Below, piece by piece: positions 44,921 through 56,150 of a stretch of 64,000 nucleotides of DNA. Source of the DNA: Dichetophora obliterata (taxonomy: Eukaryota; Arthropoda; Insecta; Diptera; Sciomyzidae); the NCBI GenBank assembly GCA_963920525.1, contig OY986435.1:99652115-99716114 (forward strand), written 5' to 3'. The stretch's first letter is position 1, and every line of letters starts with the position of its first letter. Made by a program: the position numbers and the translations under genes. The notes below the pieces were generated by a model. That model saw nothing but the letters and a program-made list of their open reading frames with translations. It was not told the origin of the DNA and made no database searches.

Positions 44921-46164
44921 GTGCTAAAGACAATGAATAGAAAAAGTAATAGAAATAAAAATAAAAGAAACACCGGTAGCAATCGAAAAAATCGTTCCTT
45001 GAAACGCCAGTTTCGTGGTAACGAACACAAAAGAGATGAGGACACCGAATTCACAAGTACATCGGCAAAAAAATTTAAAAATAATGAAAACGAAGACATA
45101 AGCATTGACAACAAAACGGAGAATTGCATTTTGGAGTTTTATACAGTTTTATCGGCGATTGCTAATCTGGTGATACGTGCCAAATGTGAAGGAAAAATCG
45201 AGTTTAAAAAAGCATCGCCGTATGGAATTGGCTTCAAAATTGGTGTTCACTGCGCTTGCCAGACCATTACATACATTTTTTCGTCATCTTTGGTTGGCAA
45301 ATCATATTTGATGAACCGGCGCTTGATTTTTGCCATGAGGCTTTTGGGCATTGGGCCAAAAGGCATTAACATGTTTTGTGGCCTCATGGATATCGGCAGA
45401 GGTGTGGGTAACTCGTTATACTACACTGCCCTGGAGAACTTTCATACAGCTGCAAGCGCGATCTATGGATACACTCTTTCAAAAGCCGCGAAAGAAGAGA
45501 AAGATGCCATGGTCACAGCCGATCCACAGGCAAACTCACAGCTAAAGTCATCTCTGAACTAACAACATATTATGGCCTCGCTATTCGTCGTCATCCAGAG
45601 TCGGTTGCTGACATGAAGAAGGCTGTTTGGGCAACGTTTTTGCACAGAATCTCGACTGATGAAGCTCCACAGCATCAAAACTGTCCGACCGGTGCGTCGA
45701 GTTGGTGCGCCTGGCAAAAAGCGGTAGCAGAAGGGACAATCGACAGCTTCAAGCATACGTATGCACCACTTAATCAGAGAGTCCAGGCAGCAATCAAACC
45801 TATTTACGAAGCACTGCCAGCCGATGATTTGTTGAACAGATGCCTTGGCTCCGAAACTCAAAACAGCAACGAATCTTTCAACGCAGTGCTGTAGTCATTT
45901 GCACCGAAGCATATGCAGCACACCGGCGCACGCACTATTGAGATTGCCAATTGTATTGCAACTGCCATATTTAACGGAGGTTTTTTGCCAATACTTCAAA
46001 TAATGAACCTAATGGCCATCCCGATTGGCAACGTCACATACGATTTCGCCATGTCTCGGAACGAAGAACGTTTGAAAAGGTCCGAAGCCAGAGCTCTGGC
46101 CGCATCAAAAGAAGGTAGAACTGCCCGAAGAGCACAAAGAGCCGCTGAGTTCTCATTTTTTTGA
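44921..46164 (+). pseudogene. Mutator-like (MULE) transposase lacking its catalytic core
   Basis: The frame 44921-45562 has a Lys/Arg/Asn-rich start (NRNKNKRNTGSNRKNRSLKR), a conserved FKIGVHCAC segment and NRRLIFAMRLLGIGPKGINM, FCGLMDIGRGVGNSLYYTAL, HTAASAIYGYTL. At about 45525 it jumps, with a frame change, to KLTAKVISELTTYYGLAIRR and the frame 45613-45894 (PQHQNCPTGASSWCAWQKAV, LLNRCLGSETQNSNESFNAV). A stop at 45894 is followed by the tail 45913-46164. In the insect Mutator-like family, as I know it, roughly 200-300 residues with the DDE core (DGTWKKRG through GKGKL) lie at the jump, so an internal deletion removed the active site. The flanks are well preserved. Confidence 0.8.
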
Positions 46165-49100
46165 AGAAGATGAAGGAGTTCTATATGGGGCTGGCATTGC
46201 AGATTGATATATGTAAGTATTTCACAAAACAATAATGTTTTATTGCCTAAAATTTTCTTTGAGTTTTTTAAAAATCACGTTTTTGAACTTCGAAGTCACT
46301 TTTCTCCGGTTCTACTAAACCGATGTTGATGGAACCAAGTGCAATCGACGCAAAATTGTCGAATTTCTAAAACTGCATTCTCAAATTTGTCATTTAAAAT
46401 TTTTTTTTTATGCAAAAAAATAACTTCAAACTTAAACGCGTTTATCTCGAAACCACGTTTTTGGAGCTTGCGGCCCAGATTGCACCCGTATTTCTGAACC
46501 GTTTTTGATGAAACAAAGTGCAGTCGACGCAGAACTGTCACAATTTTAGTCCTTACCTCAATCACAATTTTAAACAATTTTTTACTATTTTTGTACACTA
46601 AGCTTTAAAAAAAAAAGACCTAAAATAGGTTTTTAATTTTTCAATGACCGCCATTTTGTAAAAAATAATAGCAAAATTATGATTGAGGTAGGGAACAGAA
46701 TTACATCTGTACTGAATATAACGCCGGTTACTTTTTTTTATTTCAGATGATCCGAAGTCGAGTTATCCGTGCCGCAAGGAGCATACCTTTTTTTCGACGT
46801 CCAACTTTGAAGGCCGACAACTTTTTGAACAGCAATCGTACAAAGGAAAAAAAATGTTTTATTTAATTTAATATGTTCTTAATACAATTAAAAAAACGGA
46901 ATTAAAATAACTCTTTGCGTTTTCAAATAAGAAGTTTTTCAAAAAGGGTCCAAAAACAGCCTTACAACCAGGAATATTTCCTTCAAGCTTCAAAGAAGTT
47001 GTGCATTCAAAACAAAAAATGCCTAAATACGCTCCAAGTAAATCAAGCAAATTACGCAATATCGTAGAAAAATTTGGAACCGATTCTTTTTTCATAAATG
47101 AATGCTGTGAATGGCGAAAAAATATTTTGTGGAAAAACACATTCAAAGACAGAAAGAACGAAAGAACTAGTTAAAAAAAGGACTCATACAATAACAAACT
47201 TTACGACAGGGAAAAACTAGTTTTATGTAGATTTGGCAAAAACTATGCTGGCGTGCGATATGCTATTCTTCAAGCTGAATCGTACAGAGTTAAATAAAGG
47301 TCTACAAAAAATACGTCAAAAAAACAAAGTGATCTTAGATCGCTCTGTTAAAATATCTGGTAAATAATTGATCCGGCTCGTTTTTCTTGTGTGATTCAAC
47401 CTATTGCTTTTGTATAGTTTATTTTAAGACTCAGCAGAATCCTCTTCAAAATAACCTAAATAAAGCACAGTATTTTCCATGATTTCTATAATGTTGTCGT
47501 TCTTCTCTTTTAATAACTCCGCTTCGTCCCTTCTCTTACTTCTTTCCAATTTTTTCAAAATAGCTAATATTGGACGTCCAATTTCAGACTCAACTTCTCA
47601 CTCCTCTTTCGGTATTTCGAAATTACTTGAGCCATTCTGCATTTTTTTTTTGTTAAATATTTTTGGTTTCTTTTACAGTTTTTGTATATTTTTTTTTGCC
47701 AAGTTTTTGCAAAAAGGACGAGATTTTTCCTTTAAAATTTTTATAAAAGTACCTATTTGACACTTTTATGATATTAATTATTATTATAACATTAATTAAT
47801 TATTATAACATTACACTCGCTTCAATCATGAAAAAGTTTAAAAAATTTTAAATAGAGTTTGCCAAAGAAAACATTAATTTTCTAAAAAAGTGCAAAAATA
47901 TGCATCGTAATATTAAAAGCAGAGTTCAATAACATATTCTAAATATTTACGCTTATTGAAGGTTGGCTGAACATAACCAAAATCTTTTAAAATTTATTTT
48001 AAACTCTTACTTAATAACTCTTTCTTTAACAGTTATTTTTAACTTTTATAAAATAAAATAAAGACTCGTAACTTTGAAGACTTTTAATAATAAAAATGAT
48101 TTTGAAGTCTTTGAGGAAGTCTTTGAGGACTTTTATTTAAAAAGGTTAATTTTAAGAGTTTTTGAGACTTTTATTTTATGAAACCTTTTAAAAGAAGCCT
48201 TGTTTTTAAAAAGTATTGTTTATTATTTATTTGTTAAATATAAATTTTTCCAATAGTCGACACGACTAGCAAATCAATCGGTGAACTAAATTGGTTGCTG
48301 GTAACTGGCCATAAATAAAAATATTTTTAACTTTTTTTCATTTTTTTTTTATTCGAAAACTTTTATGAAAAAAAAATCTCAATACTCTTAAAAATAACTT
48401 TTTAAAATAGAAATCTTTAAAGACTTATAAAAAGTTTTTTGGACTCTTCTTTGAGACTCTTAAATTTACTTTTTAAGTTTAAAAGTTAAAAGTGAGGGAA
48501 AACTTTTATTTTTAAAAGTAAAAATTAACTTTGAACCTACATTTTTATAAATAAAAGTTAAAAGTAGTTTTTAACTTTTTTAATTAAATAAAAAAGTTAA
48601 CAGTCGGACTAAACTTAAAAAAGTACATTTTTAGAGATATTTTCAGGCTCCAATTTAAATATTACCAAAATCGCTAACTTACTTTTTAAAACTATTATCT
48701 ATATTTTTTTAATTTATTAAATATTTTATTTGGTTTGAATATGATACTTTAAACTTTTCAACATGCCTTCTAAATTTCGCCCGTTTTCTTAGTGAACGTT
48801 AGTGAACGTTTTTTGCTGAGCTGAGAGGTTTAGCTGAAAATGCTTTGTTTATAATCATATGGAAAAAGCTCAAAGTGTTCATAGTGCAAGCTGACTCCGA
48901 GTATAAAGCTACTGTTTAAATGCTTTTCAGCGCTTAAATCTCCATCTCTAACACCAATAAACAATAATGAGCTCAAGAAGCTACTTTGTAAAGTGTTGAA
49001 CAAGCGATCACTATGATAAAAAAAAGCTCGACAAAGCAGCTTTATGAATCAGCTTCAGCCAAAGCGTCCACTATGAACGCGGCCTTACGCTACTTTCAAA

Positions 49101-49474
49101 GCTTATTAGCCAAAGGTAATTGAATTTTGACAACAACATAGGGCATATTTTTGCGTTTTGATGAATTCTCTATCCGAAAGTAAACAAAAAAAAAATTTGA
49201 AAAGAACATTTGTATTTTTTGACTTTTGGCCAGCAAATCGGCAAAAATTTCCTGTATTAGAATAGCTAGTTTACTACACTCCCAAACAACTAAATCATCC
49301 TACAAATTCCTTGCACTCCGTTCAGTATCCACCACAATCAGTAGCAAGGACGACCTAAATACAATTTTAATACATTAATTATCTTCATTAATTCCGAAGA
49401 TATAGCCTATGCCTCACAAAGGGACCATGCAAAAAGTAACTGTTCAAAGAATTTCCACAAAAATTTTCGAGGTG

Positions 49475-49755
49475 GAATATAAAGTTCATAGTTTTTGCAT
49501 TAAATTTTTTACTGTATACCTTTTTTTGACGCGACGATTACGAAGCGTTTTTTACTTTAATGCAAATTTTTTTATTGTGAAATTTGTGAGATAGTATTTT
49601 TTTTAATTCAGAAACAGTGAAAGACCGACCGTTTAAAAAAAAAAAAAAACATAAAATGTTGAATCAAACCTTATTGCAAAGGACTGAAATAAAATTGAAA
49701 ATATAAAACCCAATCGTGTACACTTTCTTTTGACGCTCACAGTAAATGCACGAAC
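49475..49755 (-). repeat. Right terminal inverted repeat of the MULE-type element
   Basis: Inverted partner of 44285-44530; see there. Confidence 0.75.
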
Positions 49756-50276
49756 AATTTATACTTTCCCTTGTCGCTTTATTTTTGTTAAACTAAAATG
49801 CATTTTATTCTAATTTTAACACATTATGTATATGGAAAATATTAGAAAACATATATATTTTTCATGTTACTAGACAACGAAAAAAGATTTTAAAAATACC
49901 AATGAAATAGAATCTGTGAGCTCCTTGTCGAACTGCAAAGATATGGAGAGAGAGAGAGAAATAGAAGAGAACATAACATTTCAATGTAATACTAAATTTT
50001 TTGTTATAAATTAACATTTTAAACGATCAATTAACAATTACTATCAGATAACACGCCAATACTTTTTATGTTGTAAAAAAAATAATTAAAAAAAACACGG
50101 ACCAGGTCGGTCCATCAACAACATTAGTCTGTAATAACATATTCATTTTTTTAAACTATAAAACATGCATAAATCACGCAAATGACAAAACCGAAATGCA
50201 AATTAGAAAAAATAAACACAAAGTTGCATTCCTAATATAAATATTTAATACCGATTGCCATTTAACGTTAACTTAC
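49756..50276. other. Intron next to the Jupiter donor
   Basis: AT-rich. A short GAGAGAGAGAGA run is at about 49948-49959. The Jupiter donor GTAAGT is at 50271-50276 on the minus strand. Confidence 0.4.
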
Positions 50277-50410
50277 CATTATTTATCATTGCAGAGTTCT
50301 TTTCTGGTGAAAAAATATGTGATTGCATGTGATTTTTTACGCTTCTAGGAGTTTGTGGCATATCAACTCCAAATATATCGCTTGAGCCGCCACCTGGTGG
50401 TCTCAATACC
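50277..50410 (-). CDS. Jupiter: Jupiter, upstream internal coding exon (family signature)
   Basis: On the minus strand the acceptor TTTTCAG lies just above 50410 and the donor GTAAGT just below 50277. The 134-bp exon holds the last base of a split codon, 44 whole codons and one base passed to the next exon. It encodes [20 protein letters not shown] followed by PRSVKNHM and a Phe-Ser-Pro segment. The VLRPPGGGS motif is the hallmark of the Jupiter/JPT1 (HN1) family, and the whole exon matches Drosophila Jupiter closely. The outgoing phase 1 fits the exon at 7915-8175 exactly, so the two join without loss of frame across a 42.1-kb intron. The N-terminal exon (short, alternative in Drosophila) was not found and should lie to the right of the window. 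Confidence 0.93.
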
Positions 50411-51560
50411 CTGAAAAGAGGGAAAAAAGGTTTTCGTAGAATAACATTTTAGATAAAATAAAGAAAAATCCTGCTTTTGATAGATAATTGAATCAGTTTC
50501 AACAACTAAGTTAAACAATCTAGAGTTTTCTGCTTGTTACGAACGTTTTATGCGTTATTTGAACTACCCATACATATTTCTAAGAGAAATGATATGAATG
50601 TGTGGTTTAAAAAGTATAAGAGATTGAGAGTGTCACGCCAGTTTTGCTTTTAACACTTGTAGTTGTAAGTCGCAGCAGGGTTGATATTTTCGATACAATT
50701 GTACTTTTTTGGTGCAATTTTATATTTGTCCTACTTTTCTACTGCCAAAGCGTTTTCGATACATTACATTTTACTCTATAATAAACACAGAATTTAGAAC
50801 TCAACGATTTAAAAGAACTAAAGAATTTATCTAGTTCTAAATTTTGGTAGGTACTTTGTAAAATACATACAAAATTTTAAAGAGACGTTTTTATCCAATT
50901 TATATTAAATTGCCTAAGGAATTCTTTCAATTTCTCATTCGATAGTAAATGTTAAAAGAATAGTTTATTTTCAAAGTTTAATAAAAACCAATTACAGAAA
51001 CAGACTGCAGATTGCAACAATTTTTTTAATTTAATTTAAGCAAAAGATTTTTAGAATCTATTGAACTTTATGCCACAGTATTGATATCAAAAGTAATATA
51101 TCAAATGATAAAATTTCTAAGATTTGACTGAAAGTGACGAATTGCTTGACTGAAAGATTTTACTATTAATTTTTTTCGTTACCTTAACATAGAACGGCCC
51201 TAACATTTAAAATTTTTTTTTTTCGGCGAAAACCTGATTTAAAAAAATGTAGTGGCCTTTCTATATTAAGGAAACAAAAGAAATTTGCACTCTTATACAA
51301 ATTTTTGTTAATTAACTATAAAAATACTCTACACTTTATGTTTATATGATTTTTTTAAAGATTTTATTGATCTCATTTTATGAATATTATTAGACCAATT
51401 GTGTTCCTTTTTGCGATTTTTAAAACCTTTGTGATTAATTAAAAATAAATAAAAACCTTTGAAATTTTTTTATAAGGTTTATGAACTGAATTGTTAAAAA
51501 CACATTAACTTTAATTTAAAAAAAAAATTAGCAAGGAATTATCTTCGACTGGGTCGAAGT
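50411..51560. other. Upstream Jupiter intron, nothing recognised
   Basis: Acceptor tract TTTTTTCCCTCTTTTCAG (minus strand) lies just above 50410. Beyond it the sequence is AT-rich and not recognised as any element. Confidence 0.4.
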
Positions 51561-51935
51561 TTAGATACCCCACAGTATATTCTTAGTTATGATGACGTCA
51601 CCTCGTGTAGATAACGGTTGTGGTGTTCATCAAATTTTGCGAAAACTCAAATGCAGAACACGATTAAGATATGGAAGACTATGTATTGAATATGCTGTTA
51701 ATACACACATTTTTGTGGAATTTATAAAAGTTATCCTACTTTGATGACGTCACTTTGAATGGGAGATTGGCCGAGTTTTTATCAATTTTGTCAAATTCCA
51801 AACTCAAAGTGAATTTTAATATTCTTAGCATATGCTCATTATTTTAATTTTTAAATTTTCATGTAGTTACTTTGTTTAGGAGGTAGGCGTGCTTTTTATA
51901 CTATTTTGACAAATTTGAAATACTAGTATCGCCTG

Positions 51936-54188
51936 TGGCCGAAATTCGACCAACTTTCTGAAATTTCAATAGCTTTTTCTCAATTAAGGTTGACCTTGCT
52001 TTATAGGCTTGGGAATTTTAGTTCACTAAAAAGATCGCTCTTTTTAGTTCAGTTGAGTTCAATGAACTTCGCTCTTTTAGTTCGTTTCGTGCACTCGTTC
52101 ATGTTGTTAGTTCGTTAGGTCTTATAGTTCGTTTGGTGTTTTAGATCGTTAGGTATGTTAGCTCGCTGTATTTTTTAGTTCAATAGGTCTTTTAGCTTGT
52201 TTTGTTTGCTCTTTCATGATCAGATCTATAAAATGAAACGAACTATATGGCCGAATCATTAACTGCGGACATAGAAAAAATTTACATAAAAATACTACAT
52301 ATGGGGCATTCCACACAATATTTGCCACAAAAATTTGTTTTTGCAAAAAAGTTTTTTTACCATTCATTAGTGAAATACTGTATCAGCACGGACTCAAACC
52401 ATTGTTGAGTGAAACAAAATTTTTTCTAGTTCATTTCAATCTGACTCTCTGCGAAATCGATTGAACTAAAAGAACGAGAATCAACGAAATAGTTCACATA
52501 GTTCTTGAGTGCGAATAGTTCAATTGAACTAGTTCGTTCGTGAACTACCCAAGCCTATTGCCTTAAGAAAATATGCTGTACTAAGAAAATCTTAAGTTCC
52601 AATACAAAAATTTGTTTTGCTGATAAAAGTAACAGATTTCGAGATATCGTCATAACTTTGATGTCAAAATAAAGGGAGCTTTTCAAAATTTACTATTTGT
52701 AAGAAATTTCACCATAACAATATATATTCACACATGTTACAGAAAAAATGCTTTTTGTAGGGTATCCGTAAGAGAAAGCGAAAAAAGTTTTTTGTGCATT
52801 GTATTAATGTCTAAAATTTCCTCTTACGCCATGTTCTTCCATTTCTTATAGTTTAGGTTGTACTTCAGAAATATTTTTTCAAAGCTCATATTTCAGGTCA
52901 AAGGTCACAAAAATATTCGGTGAGCTCCTTCTCCCTACTCTAATTTATTTAAAAGAATTATCAAAATCGGTTCAGAAACACGTAAGAACTCTTTTTCCTA
53001 CGTCTATTTCTATATAATAACGAAGTGGCTTAAAACATAGATTTGGGTATATAACTTTGGAGTGGTTTGAAATATTTGAAAATTATTTCACAGAAATTAT
53101 TTCTTGAGCTGTTTGAAAAATTAACTAACATTTTGAAAAATTAAATGTTCATCAAAAAAATCATAGGGGGTAGCTGAATTTCGATGATAGAAACTGTTTA
53201 GTAAATTATTTATCAAAATAAGGCAAATTTTGCAAATAAATGATATGTCATATGAAAGAATGTGAAAAAAGAAAATATAATAAGAAAAAAAATTACAACA
53301 AAAAAACTTTTCTTATTTTTTGAGCAAAACCTAAATATTTTAGAGTTTTTTTTAAAACAATATTAAACATTGAATTGATGGTATAACGGTTAATCTTTTC
53401 TTATTTCTCCAAAGTCATTTAATTTATCTTTCAGACAAAGAAAATTTGACAAAGAAATCGATTATAAATTGGCTGAGATATTTGCTTGCAAAGTCAAAAT
53501 TTTAAATTTCAATAGTTTTTTTCTCATTCTGAGGCGATGGCCTTGCTTCAAGGAAATACGTTGTACTGAGAAGATATAAACTTTTCGAGATATCTAAATA
53601 ATTTTACTGTCATTTTAAGGGGATGTCATTTCTAACATACTATCCGTGGAATATATTACCAAGAAAGCTTTCCTATACCGTTATATTCCTCAACCAACGA
53701 CTTTTCATACAAAAATACGTTGTACTGAGAACATTCATAGTTTTCGAGATATCGCTATTATTTTTATGTCAAAATAACGAAAATTCTTCAGATTTAACTA
53801 TTTGTAAGAAATGTCACCATCACAATATGTATTCACTCTTGTTGTATAAAAAAATGCTTATTGTAGGGTTTCCGTAAGAGATGTCGAAAAAAAATGTCAA
53901 AATGTCGAAAGTATTTTTTGCACACCTTACTAATGTCTAAAATTCCCTCTTACATTATATTCTTACATCTGTTACAGTTTAGCTTTTATTTAATAAATGC
54001 TCTTTTAATGCATGCTCATATTTCAAGTCGAAGGTCACTAATCTAAAATATAATCATATTGTGCAGCCAGATCTTTCATTTGATACCTCATTCACCATTC
54101 TACCTCTTCCAAGCCCTGAGATTCTAAGCTTCGTTGTCCTTATTCTAAAATTAATATCGGAAAAGTGTACCACAACATTTGATGTTTG
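51936..54188 (+). repeat. Dispersed repeat, plus-oriented copy, split by a hAT-type MITE
   Basis: Matches 26935-30137 in opposite orientation. Inside it, a unit repeats: TGTAGGGTATCCGTAAGAG, then TAATGTCTAAAATT, CTCTTAC, and CATATTTCA with GTC(A)AAGGTCAC at 52757-52910 return in diverged form at 53857-54050, and CGTTGTACTGAGAA plus CGAGATATC occur near 52570, 53560 and 53720. So the repeat is itself a degenerate tandem array with a unit near 1.1 kb. It is noncoding. Confidence 0.7.
52005..52557. mobile_element. 553-bp hAT-type MITE in the dispersed repeat
   Basis: Ends TAGGCTTGGG (52005) and CCCAAGCCTA (ending 52557), with AGTTCAC just inside both. Target duplication TTGCTTTA (51997-52004) and TTGCCTTA (52558-52565), 7 of 8. 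The uninterrupted copy at 30060-30095 reads TTGACCTTGCCTTAAG, which confirms the empty site. The interior is made of repeated AGTTCGTT/GAACGAACT words on both strands. No transposase. Confidence 0.88.
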
Positions 54189-54999
54189 CCTATTAACATA
54201 TAAGATATGGTAAATATTTGAGGCCAAAGTTCATATGCAAAATCTCAAGTCATTGCATTAGTTTTTGTGGCATTTTCAGAGATTTACCATTTTGTTGAAG
54301 TCACTTTGTATGGGAGGTTGTTGCGTTGTTTTTTCGATTTTAACAATTTCAATTATGTGGTGAATTTTTGCGGTTAAATAATGTTGGTGTTATTTTTAGA
54401 TATTTTAAAGATTTGATAAAGTAACGTTGTATGGGAGGTGGGCGTTGTTTTATCCGATTTTAACATATTTGAAATATATGGTGAATGTTTTACTTAGTGC
54501 ACATAAGCGCACAATACCATGTAACTGCAAAAATTTTTTGTGGCATTTGTAGAAGTTTTAATTGATGAAGAAGACGTGGTTGTCATCCGATTTTGCCCAT
54601 TCTCGAACTTGATCTTTGTGCTGTTAATATAAGTAAGCACATACTTATACCAAATTTCGATAGCTTTAAAATTGCGGCTGTAATCGTGTCGACAGACTGA
54701 CCTAGCGAAATCGGCTCAGGAGGTGATGCTGATCAAGAATATATACACTTGTCCATACCTGCCACGCCTCCTTATCAGCGTTGCAATCGAAGTGACAAAG
54801 TCATCGGAGTATGCACGGAGTAAACAAAATTTATTCCATACTATTTTTCTTCATTAAGTACAATTTTTTCTAAATTTGTATACCAAAATGAAAAAGCCAT
54901 TTATCAACCCTGAGTCGCAGGCGATATTACTTCACAAAAATGTACGACAGTGATTGCTTAATTTTGTAGTATACCATGCACTGAGAAAAAAAAGCTAAT
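54189..54999. repeat. Old repeat material, noncoding
   Basis: Contains three variants of a CACTTTGTATGGGAGG(T) word with a following GATTTTAAC (about 54300, 54428, and earlier 51765), and GTGATGCTGATCAAGAATAT near 54723, a motif I know from noncoding repeats dispersed in many fly genomes. No gene. Confidence 0.45.
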
Positions 55000-55415
55000 A
55001 GGGGTATTCACGGGTTGATGCGAAACGCAGTTGCGACAATGCGAAAATGCAAGATTGCGAACTTTCGCATCATTCCAACAACAAATACGTTCGAAGCAAT
55101 TGGCAACTCTTCTTGAACTACGCACTGCTCAAACCTATTGCGAGAACGCACAAGCAGTGATGCTAAACAGCCGATTTATATTTTTGTTGTTTTCAAACAT
55201 AGTTGCCACCTGGGTAAAACTTCAAAAAGGTTAAGTTTTTAAGTTGATTTCAATAACTTTTTGTGATTTTGAAATGAGGTGGCAATATATTTACGTTTAT
55301 TCGACATTTAATTTCATTGCATTATTAAGTTGCAATATCGATGTTCACGCGTTAGTGTGCAAAATATCTAGCATTTTTACACTCTAGCAACTCGCAATAA
55401 CCCCTGAATACCCCT
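55000..55415. mobile_element. MITE with AGGGGTATTC ends, independent copy
   Basis: Ends AGGGGTATTC (55000) and GAATACCCCT (ending 55415), flanked by AAT on both sides (54997-54999, 55416-55418). It aligns with 13261-13689 over its whole length with scattered differences. TIR and a 3-bp duplication would suit PIF/Harbinger. Confidence 0.75.
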
Positions 55416-56150
55416 AATGTGAAATTAACAAAAAACCTAGTATAATTTATAAGTGACTTTTGGCAGTTTTTAGCCTCCCAAGTTCTTCATCAAAACACCC
55501 AAGTTTTACAAGTTATTCGAAGTATGTGCTTTCAAAGCAATGTATAAAACATAAATTACTTGGCAATTTTAAATATAAAGTCTTGGCACCCCGCGGAAAA
55601 ACCATTTTTTAAAAATTCCGAATATTAGCATTTTACGATAGGAGCAAAAGCCAAGTGTACATTAGACGGTGTCATTTTCAAAAATCTCTCAGATCCTCCC
55701 TCCGCACCATTGTGACCGAAATGGCTTGTTTAGCGGAAAAATAATAATAACTCCAAAACTAAATATTAAAGTGATATTTGGCATGGAAGTTTTTGGAAAT
55801 ATGATACACAAATTAATGAAGTTATAAATTTCTAGTATTTTTTTTTTGTAGTTGTGCGACTTTGAATTCTCACCTTTACAATTACCATAACACGGTACGA
55901 AAATTTTAGTTTTTTTTCTAAAATTTTACGATTTTTAATAAAGACCCTGGTAGAAGAAACAAAAAAAAAAAGATACACCGGTGTCAGCGTTTGAAAATTT
56001 TGCATGTAAATAAATTTTAATGTTTAAAGTAAGGCTTTAAAGGCTTAAAGTTTTTGTTTTAAATATAACTATTATTCTGATTCCAAATCCGAATCAATTT
56101 GCAACATATCTTCCTGTAAATTTGAGTCTTAAAGAAGACTTCTTACTTCT
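55416..56150. other. Noncoding DNA left of the Transib relic
   Basis: AT-rich, no gene seen. The 3' end of the Transib element should lie in this stretch, but I could not find a CACAGTG-type end. Confidence 0.35.

Larger units (their letters stand above)
44285..49755 (+). mobile_element. MULE-type transposon with long terminal inverted repeats
   Basis: About 240 bp at 44285-44530 match 49475-49755 in inverted orientation, with small gaps: CTGTGAACGTCAAAAGAAAA, TTGATTCAACATTTTATG, GGTCTTTCACT and AGTAAAAAATTTAAT all recur. Between them lies a Mutator-like transposase relic. Long inverted ends around the gene are typical of MULEs. The outer borders and the expected 9-11-bp duplication are not clear. 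The right half (46.2-49.4 kb) is noncoding; at 47.9-48.65 kb it has dense AAAAGTTAAAAGT/ACTTTTAACTTTT words. Confidence 0.75.
8176..50276 (-). other. Jupiter: 42.1-kb Jupiter intron filled with transposable elements
   Basis: This intron separates the two Jupiter exons; donor GTAAGT at its 50276 end and TTTGCAG acceptor at its 8176 end are both canonical. It contains no other exon that I can support. It holds the tandem duplication, two LINEs, mariner, Tc1, MULE, P-like and hAT-type elements described separately. Drosophila has isoforms with extra short exons between these two, so a short alternative exon inside the intron cannot be excluded by eye. Confidence 0.85.

Noticed and set aside
51936..54188. 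Dispersed repeat as an LTR or LINE coding element
   Set aside because: No reverse transcriptase, integrase, gag-like frame or LTR boundaries could be read in either copy.
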